From positions 1 through 11,932 of the forward strand of contig CALNBT010000222.1 of assembly GCA_937874345.1 (NCBI GenBank): a stretch of DNA of 11,932 bases, given 5' to 3'. Shown piece by piece: positions 6,825-11,932 of the stretch. Origin of the DNA: an uncultured Prevotella sp. (lineage in GTDB: Bacteria; Bacteroidota; Bacteroidia; Bacteroidales; Bacteroidaceae). The position numbers and the translations under genes were made by a program. A model generated the notes under the pieces. The model had not been told where the DNA came from, did no database searches, and saw nothing but the letters and a program-made list of their open reading frames with translations. Position 1 is the first letter of the stretch, and the number at the start of each line of letters is the position of its first letter.

Positions 6825-8456
6825 TTATTCCCATCCAGGATTTTGGTGTCCTTGCAATGATGGGTTACGTTGCATCTCATCCAATGGGATAGGCCATAAC
6901 AAAGCGTATTCAGGAATACCACCTTGTTTGATTTGTCCATCAGGCTTGTTCTGTATTTTTGCAGTTTTGAATGGAACCCAATTCAACTTACCAGAATTAA
7001 CACCAGCAGCTTCAGGATAAAGGCGTGTACGTCTAATGTCATCCCAAACTTTAAATTCAAATGGGAATTCATGCAGACGTTCGGTCAGAATTGCTTGGAT
7101 CAAATCATTACCTGTAGCCGTTTCGTTAGGCAAACCAGCACGTTTACGCACCTGATTAAGGTAAGCTCTAGCGTCTGGCTCATTACCCGTGCGAGCTAAA
7201 CCTTCTGCTGCAATCAATAATATTTCTGAAAAACGGATTGTAGGAACATTATAGTCACCGTCCTTACCATTCTTTAATCCATTTTCATCAAACCACATCC
7301 ACGCACCCCAGTTATTCAATGTATGGTTGGTACCCGTGTCATCAGTATACTCTTTGAAGAAGAACTGCTTTTCATGACCGCGGATATCACCCTGAGCATA
7401 ACTCTGTATAATCATGTCACAGGGAAGGTAAGCATTGTACAAAACGTCACCTCCTGGATGAAACACGCCATTATTATTTGCATCTTTCCATTGGAATGCG
7501 TCTGCGCCTATAGACCGACAAGCATATGAATTACCAACATTGAAATTGGTATTATCATATTCTTTAGCAAAGATAATCTCTGGAGAAGATTTTGTAGTCT
7601 TTATAACATTGAAAGCAGAATTCAAATCATCACTGCTTCCATTTGCTTGTTCCAAATGATGGACTCCACCATTGATAACGAGTTTAGCCATATCAACCGC
7701 TTTCTTATAATAAGTGTCACCTCCATTCAAAGGAGCTCCTGCCCACTGCAGATAGACCTGTGCAAGCAAAGATTGAGCCATTGCCTTTGTAACACGGCAA
7801 CTGTTATCATAAAAAGCTTTGTTAGGAAGAGCATTCCCACTTGTAATCTCCAGCAAATCTTTTTCAATATTTGCATACACTTCTGCTGAAGGTGTACGCG
7901 GAACAGACATGTTTACTGGTGACATGTAAGGTTCTGCTATATATGGAACATCACCGAATTCTTTTACCAGGTAAAAATAAGCATATGCTCTGAAGAATTT
8001 TCCTTGAGCAACATAATTATCGATAACTGATTGGCTTAGGACATCTTTCATTGATGGAATATTTGCAATCACGAAATTTGCCCGAGAAATACCTTTGTAG
8101 AACTCGTGCCACAAATCCATTGCGGGAGAATCAAAGGCCTCAACAGTAAAAGTGCTCCCTTCTGATGCTGTTGTAAACAATCTGTCTTTACGTTTATCTA
8201 CATAAAGACCAGACATGATACCGCCCCACATTGTAGCCTTAGGAGTCCAGCCTCCATCAACATCAATGTTGTTGAGATACGGAACACCACCAAAATATAG
8301 TGCTGATACGGCAGATTGTGCGTCTTGAGGAGTTTTCCAGAATTGATCTGCAGTCTTTTCATTCAACGGCTTTTCTTCCAGAAAGTCATTGCATGAAGTT
8401 AACATTGCAGTTGTGCCCAAAGCACAAAGAATGAATAAATATTTTAAATTTTTCAT
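6825..8456 (-). CDS. SusD-like outer-membrane glycan-binding lipoprotein
   Basis: The 543-residue protein has a lipoprotein signal with lipobox LTSC (Cys22), followed by NDFLEEKPLNEKTADQFW, the usual SusD/RagB opening. TPR-like helices follow (GKFFRAYAYFYLVKEFGDVPY near 152-172, RVTKAMAQSLLAQVYLQWAG near 221-240). The C-terminal part has IRFSEILLIAAEGLARTG near 407-424, ARAYLNQVRKRAGLP near 429-443, ILTERLHEFPFEFKVWDDIRR near 456-476, and a WPIPLDEMQRNPSLQGHQNPGW end. Length and order are typical. SusD proteins sit on the cell surface as a lid on SusC and help select and load the glycan. The start lies 48 bases after the SusC stop, so the pair is almost certainly co-transcribed. The ligand cannot be predicted from the sequence alone. 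The surface-contact residues are not assignable by eye. Confidence 0.96.
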   Translation of the reverse strand: MKNLKYLFILCALGTTAMLTSCNDFLEEKPLNEKTADQFWKTPQDAQSAVSALYFGGVPYLNNIDVDGGWTPKATMWGGIMSGLYVDKRKDRLFTTASEGSTFTVEAFDSPAMDLWHEFYKGISRANFVIANIPSMKDVLSQSVIDNYVAQGKFFRAYAYFYLVKEFGDVPYIAEPYMSPVNMSVPRTPSAEVYANIEKDLLEITSGNALPNKAFYDNSCRVTKAMAQSLLAQVYLQWAGAPLNGGDTYYKKAVDMAKLVINGGVHHLEQANGSSDDLNSAFNVIKTTKSSPEIIFAKEYDNTNFNVGNSYACRSIGADAFQWKDANNNGVFHPGGDVLYNAYLPCDMIIQSYAQGDIRGHEKQFFFKEYTDDTGTNHTLNNWGAWMWFDENGLKNGKDGDYNVPTIRFSEILLIAAEGLARTGNEPDARAYLNQVRKRAGLPNETATGNDLIQAILTERLHEFPFEFKVWDDIRRTRLYPEAAGVNSGKLNWVPFKTAKIQNKPDGQIKQGGIPEYALLWPIPLDEMQRNPSLQGHQNPGWE

Positions 8457-8504
8457 ATAAGTATGTCTATATTAAACGTTTGAACTTGTTTTTTTATTCA
8501 CGAT

Positions 8505-11500
8505 TTAGAAAGTAACATTTACACCTAAAGTAAATGTTCTTGGACGTGGATATGAGAAGAATTGGCGATTAGTACCCCACTTATTAGATCCCAAACGAGT
8601 TGAGTTATCAGGATCAAACCCTAAGTAATCCTTTGACGTAATCAAGAACAAGTTGTTAAAGTTAGCATAAATACGCAAAGCTGAAAGTCCAACACTTTTT
8701 AAAGAGCTGTTATTAAATGTATAACCTAACTGAATTAAGTTGCAACGTAAATATGAGCCATCGGCTACCCAATCATCATCAGCACCATTGTTAGCACCCT
8801 GTCCAAAGTTATTCAGTCTGATTGCTTGTTCTACCCCGTTAGGATTCGTAGTTGGATTCCAAGCATCTTTATAAATTCTATCCAAGCCATTGGTCAAGAA
8901 TCTTGCAACAGTTGAGTGGAAATACTCCTGCATAATTTGTGCGCCCAAAGAGAATTGCATGTCAAGAGTCAAATCAAATCCTTTATAACTGAAAGTATTT
9001 ATAAATGCTCCCATCCAATCGGGTAATCCATTACCAATGATCTGACGATTCTTGTATGTGACCTTTTCACCGATAACACTAGGAATATTCATTGTATTGC
9101 TATCCCAATGTGCAGGATTGCCATCATAAATACCTGCTCGCTTATAACCATAGAAAGAAGACAATGGTTCGCCTTCACGGATTAACATGTCATAACCAAC
9201 GAATCCATCAAGTGTAATTTGTCTCTTTCCTGAAATAGGATCAACAGATGAACTTTCATCAAGCTTTTCAACACGATTCTTGTTATATCCCATATTTAAA
9301 GTGGTCTTCCATTCGAAATCCTTAGTCTGAATAGGGAAGGCTGTTACCAAGATATCTAAACCCTGGTTGGATACAGCACCAACATTATCAATGATTGAAG
9401 AATAACCAGTAGATTCAGGAACAGGTCTATCCAACAACAAGTCAGATGTATATTTACGATAATAAGAAATATCGAAATTCAAACGATTCTTTAGCAAGCC
9501 GAGCTCAAAACCTAAATCCCATTGGAATGTTTTCTCCCACTTCAACAATGGGTTTGGCATATTATCTAGATATGAAACAACATTCAGCGCCCCACCAATG
9601 ATGGTGTTAGATTGGCTTACTGTTGCTAGAGATCCAAATGTTCCGATTTCAGAGTTACCAGTCAAACCTGCTGATGTATGTAATTTCAAACGGCTAATTG
9701 TCTGATTATCTTTCAAAAAGTCTTCGTTAGATACTACCCATCCCAAACCTAATGACGGGAAGAATGCGTACTTGTTGTTCTTACCGAATTTAGAAGAACC
9801 ATCATAACGACCAGTCAAGGTTGCTAAATACGTATCATTGTAATTATATGCTACACGTAGGAAATATGAATTCATGGTCCATTTATCCCAGCCACTTCCA
9901 ACGCTAGGTCTATTGGTTCCTGAACCTAAATTATAATATCCATAGAAATCATCAACATACTTGCTGTCACTCATACCTGAATAATCATAATTGTATCCCT
10001 GCCAGGACATACCGACCATTGCATTGATATGATGTTTGTCAAAATCTTTCAAATAGGTCAAATAAGTTTCTTCCTGCCAATAAAATCTGTCTGTATTGCT
10101 GGTACTTGCCGAACCTTGAGAATTTTGATTAATTAAAGGACGTGGTGTGAACGGAGTATAACTCTTATTACGAGCTCTGTTATAATCAATACCATACTGA
10201 GTCTTCAAATCCAAACCCTTTGCCAAGTGGAACGTAAATGCAGTGTTACCGAAAATTTGTGTACGATAGTTCATCGCATACATTCTTTTCAATAGTTCAA
10301 CCGGATTACCAACGCCTTCAGGACTATAGCCCTGACTTCCTTTTGACGGATCATTCTGATCATTCAAAATTGCTGTTGTCTGAACATCATTTGTCTGCGC
10401 ATAATGACCATCTATCATTACTGGTAAAAATGGCAACTGCTCAATCATTGTTCTTAAAGCTCCTTGGCCATATGGATTATCCGAAGTACGGTTTCCCCAA
10501 GTATGGTTAACCATAAGATTCGTTGAAGTAGATAGCCAGTTTGTTGGTTTGTCGTCATAAGACAATTTCGCATTAATACGTTTGAAATACGAATTTAACA
10601 AAATACCCTCTTGATCAGTATAGTTGAAGAAAGCTCCAATTGAAGTATCCTTGCTACTCCTTGTTATACTCAACTGGTGATTATGGGAAACTGCTGTTCG
10701 AGTAGCTTCATTTTGCCAATTAGTATCATAAATAGGAACTCCATTTTTAAACAATCGTTCATCAGTGAAGATCTTTGACAAATCGGTAGTAAAATTCTTG
10801 CCCTGAAAAGCGTTAGCATTCTCGAGACCTTGCTTAAACGCAGCCATCCATTCGCTTGAATTCATGACATCCATCTGTTTAGCCATCGAGCTGACAGAAA
10901 TAGACCCGTCATAAGAAATATGAACACCTTGTCCAGCAGAACCACGTTTGGTCGTAACCAAGATGACACCGTTTGCGCCACGGGCACCATAAATAGCTGA
11001 AGCTGATGCATCTTTTAACACTTCGATCGATTCTATATCATTGGGGTTCAGCAAATCAATACCAGACATAACAACTCCATCAACAACATACAATGGATTT
11101 GCAGAAGCATTGATAGTAGAAATACCACGGATAATAACACGCATCTCTCCACCAGGCTGACCTGTATTATTGAAGATGTTTACACCTGCTGCTTTACCCT
11201 TTAATCCTTCAAGAGCATTAAAGCCTTGTTGTTTAATAATTTCTTCACCTTTAGTTGTAGCAACAGAGCCAGTTAAGTCTGATTTACGCATGGTGCCATA
11301 TCCAACAACTACAACTTCATCAAGCAATGCCTGATCTTCAGATAATTGAACACGAACCGCAGAACCATTTACACGAGTTTCAAGTGTTGTAAAACCAACA
11401 TATGAAACTTGAATTAATTCTCCTTGAGAAGCATTGACAGATACCTTTCCATTTAAATCTGTAATACCACCGGATTTTGTGGATCTCACAATAACACTAG

Positions 11501-11705
11501 CTCCAACAACAGGATCACCAGCCTTATCAACGACTGTTACGGTGATATTCCCTGCACGTTGCTGAGACGAAACCGCAACTTCGTTCAAATTCTGTCCAAC
11601 ATTGTTTTCTGCACTTGCCATCAGGGCAAACGAAGATAAAGCAAAAGTAGAACATACCAAGAGTGAACGATTCATTACTCTTGACAACCGTTTTTGTTTT
11701 TTCAT
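8505..11705 (-). CDS. SusC-like TonB-dependent outer-membrane glycan transporter
   Basis: From the ATG at 11705 the protein has 1066 residues. A signal peptide ends near residue 32 (FALMASA/ENN). A carboxypeptidase-regulatory-like beta domain follows (about 54-121: GNITVTVVDKAGDPVVGASV to YVGFTTLETRVNG), then the TonB-box region LDEVVVVGYG near 128-137. The plug contains LKGKAAGVNIFNN, VIIRGISTINASANPLYVVDG, IESIEVLKDASASAIYGARG and NGVILVTTKRG. The beta-barrel runs to a terminal phenylalanine (TLGVNVTF). There is no N-terminal STN domain, so this is not a sigma/anti-sigma signal-transducing transporter; regulation probably comes from a sensor outside the window. Import of oligosaccharides uses TonB-ExbBD energy. 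Alternative starts are 11708 (adjacent ATG) and 11675 (MNRSLLVCSTFALSS, also a fair signal peptide); an in-frame ATG at 11741 gives an unlikely leader. Paired with the SusD-like gene downstream. Confidence 0.96.
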   Translation of the reverse strand: MKKQKRLSRVMNRSLLVCSTFALSSFALMASAENNVGQNLNEVAVSSQQRAGNITVTVVDKAGDPVVGASVIVRSTKSGGITDLNGKVSVNASQGELIQVSYVGFTTLETRVNGSAVRVQLSEDQALLDEVVVVGYGTMRKSDLTGSVATTKGEEIIKQQGFNALEGLKGKAAGVNIFNNTGQPGGEMRVIIRGISTINASANPLYVVDGVVMSGIDLLNPNDIESIEVLKDASASAIYGARGANGVILVTTKRGSAGQGVHISYDGSISVSSMAKQMDVMNSSEWMAAFKQGLENANAFQGKNFTTDLSKIFTDERLFKNGVPIYDTNWQNEATRTAVSHNHQLSITRSSKDTSIGAFFNYTDQEGILLNSYFKRINAKLSYDDKPTNWLSTSTNLMVNHTWGNRTSDNPYGQGALRTMIEQLPFLPVMIDGHYAQTNDVQTTAILNDQNDPSKGSQGYSPEGVGNPVELLKRMYAMNYRTQIFGNTAFTFHLAKGLDLKTQYGIDYNRARNKSYTPFTPRPLINQNSQGSASTSNTDRFYWQEETYLTYLKDFDKHHINAMVGMSWQGYNYDYSGMSDSKYVDDFYGYYNLGSGTNRPSVGSGWDKWTMNSYFLRVAYNYNDTYLATLTGRYDGSSKFGKNNKYAFFPSLGLGWVVSNEDFLKDNQTISRLKLHTSAGLTGNSEIGTFGSLATVSQSNTIIGGALNVVSYLDNMPNPLLKWEKTFQWDLGFELGLLKNRLNFDISYYRKYTSDLLLDRPVPESTGYSSIIDNVGAVSNQGLDILVTAFPIQTKDFEWKTTLNMGYNKNRVEKLDESSSVDPISGKRQITLDGFVGYDMLIREGEPLSSFYGYKRAGIYDGNPAHWDSNTMNIPSVIGEKVTYKNRQIIGNGLPDWMGAFINTFSYKGFDLTLDMQFSLGAQIMQEYFHSTVARFLTNGLDRIYKDAWNPTTNPNGVEQAIRLNNFGQGANNGADDDWVADGSYLRCNLIQLGYTFNNSSLKSVGLSALRIYANFNNLFLITSKDYLGFDPDNSTRLGSNKWGTNRQFFSYPRPRTFTLGVNVTF

Positions 11706-11802
11706 CATAATTATTTTCAAAGTTATTAGTGAATAATTCATAATAATGCAAATTATCTCAGATCATATAACAATTTATACAAGCGCATAGTATAAAATTT
11801 AT

Positions 11803-11823
11803 ATCTAATATCTAATATTTAAT
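11803..11823. repeat. Three tandem 7-base repeats in the susC leader
   Basis: ATCTAAT (11803-11809), ATCTAAT (11810-11816) and ATTTAAT (11817-11823) stand head to tail, with one base differing in the third. They lie in the proposed 5' leader, between the predicted start of transcription and the susC ATG. They may be an operator or just AT-rich slippage sequence; nothing in the sequence decides between these. Confidence 0.6.
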
Positions 11824-11835
11824 TTGTTTTAATCA

Positions 11836-11891
11836 ATCGTTAATGGTGCAAATATAGATATTTTTAATTAAAAAACTACTTTGTTAACGAT
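11836..11891. repeat. 8-base inverted repeat bracketing the susC promoter
   Basis: ATCGTTAA (11836-11843) and TTAACGAT (11884-11891) are perfect reverse complements 40 bases apart. The -7 box lies between them, close to the inner arm. Arms placed on both sides of a promoter are compatible with binding of a dimeric regulator, but 8-base matches in AT-rich DNA can be chance. Confidence 0.4.
11849..11856 (-). promoter_or_regulatory. Bacteroidetes -7 box for the susCD transcript
   Basis: The minus strand reads TATATTTG followed by CACC, an exact TAnnTTTG match in the very common TATnTTTGCA form. Transcription would begin near 11842, giving an AT-rich leader of about 137 bases. No TTTG is found at the expected -33 distance, as often seen at PUL promoters that need an activator such as a hybrid two-component system. 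The remaining sequence to the right edge (11892-11932) shows no coding region and may hold activator sites. Confidence 0.6.
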
Positions 11892-11932
11892 AATATTTCA
11901 TTGAATGATAAAAAAAACATCAAATCAAATTA

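Noticed and set aside
11706..11741. Upstream in-frame ATG of the SusC frame
   Set aside because: The added residues precede a standard lysine-rich signal peptide start and come from AT-rich leader sequence; the ATG at 11705 or 11708 is more natural.
11742..11932. Antisense small RNA upstream of susC, as reported for some Bacteroides PULs
   Set aside because: I found no plus-strand TAnnTTTG box followed by a terminator hairpin in this region.
1..11932. Mobile element, CRISPR array, tRNA or rRNA
   Set aside because: No transposase or integrase, long terminal inverted repeats, regularly spaced repeats, or cloverleaf/rRNA sequence was seen on either strand.

Overview
The window looks like chromosomal DNA from a Bacteroidales bacterium; a Bacteroides or Prevotella/Segatella relative is likely, but the genus cannot be fixed from this sequence. 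The grounds are an adjacent SusC/SusD pair, promoter -7 boxes of the TAnnTTTG type, AT-rich leaders without Shine-Dalgarno sites, and secreted glycoside hydrolases clustered with the transporter. Almost all of it is one polysaccharide utilization locus (PUL) read on the minus strand, from the right edge to the left.

Layout in transcription order: a leader with a good -7 box and small repeats (about 11706-11932); a SusC-like TonB-dependent transporter (8505-11705); a SusD-like lipoprotein (6825-8456); a strong hairpin terminator plus a second -7 box (6724-6800); a secreted protein with a predicted beta-sandwich and helical toroid that I cannot place in a named glycoside hydrolase family (4686-6695); 4 bases later a secreted protein with two GH43 propellers, both with complete catalytic triads (2825-4681); a perfect bidirectional terminator hairpin (2763-2800); a GH92 exo-alpha-mannosidase (471-2618); and a hairpin with a T-rich tail (398-436). 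The left edge holds the end of a plus-strand gene resembling the UPF0597/CyuA cysteine desulfidase family (to base 173). Between it and the PUL lies what I read as a decayed winged-helix regulator (170-409).

Proposed working of the locus: SusC/SusD capture and import an oligosaccharide, and the enzymes trim it, probably in the periplasm. GH43 takes off furanose or xylose-type side groups (arabinofuranose, galactofuranose or xylose), GH92 removes alpha-mannose, and the unassigned protein cuts a linkage not covered by these. GH43 plus GH92 suggests a mannose-containing glycan with furanose decoration, such as a fungal or microbial galactomannan-like polymer. That is inference from gene content. 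No regulator, surface glycan-binding protein or clear surface endo-enzyme is inside the window.

The three terminator-like hairpins and the internal -7 box suggest three transcription units: susCD, the unassigned enzyme with GH43, and GH92. I found no tRNA, rRNA, CRISPR array, insertion sequence or attachment site.
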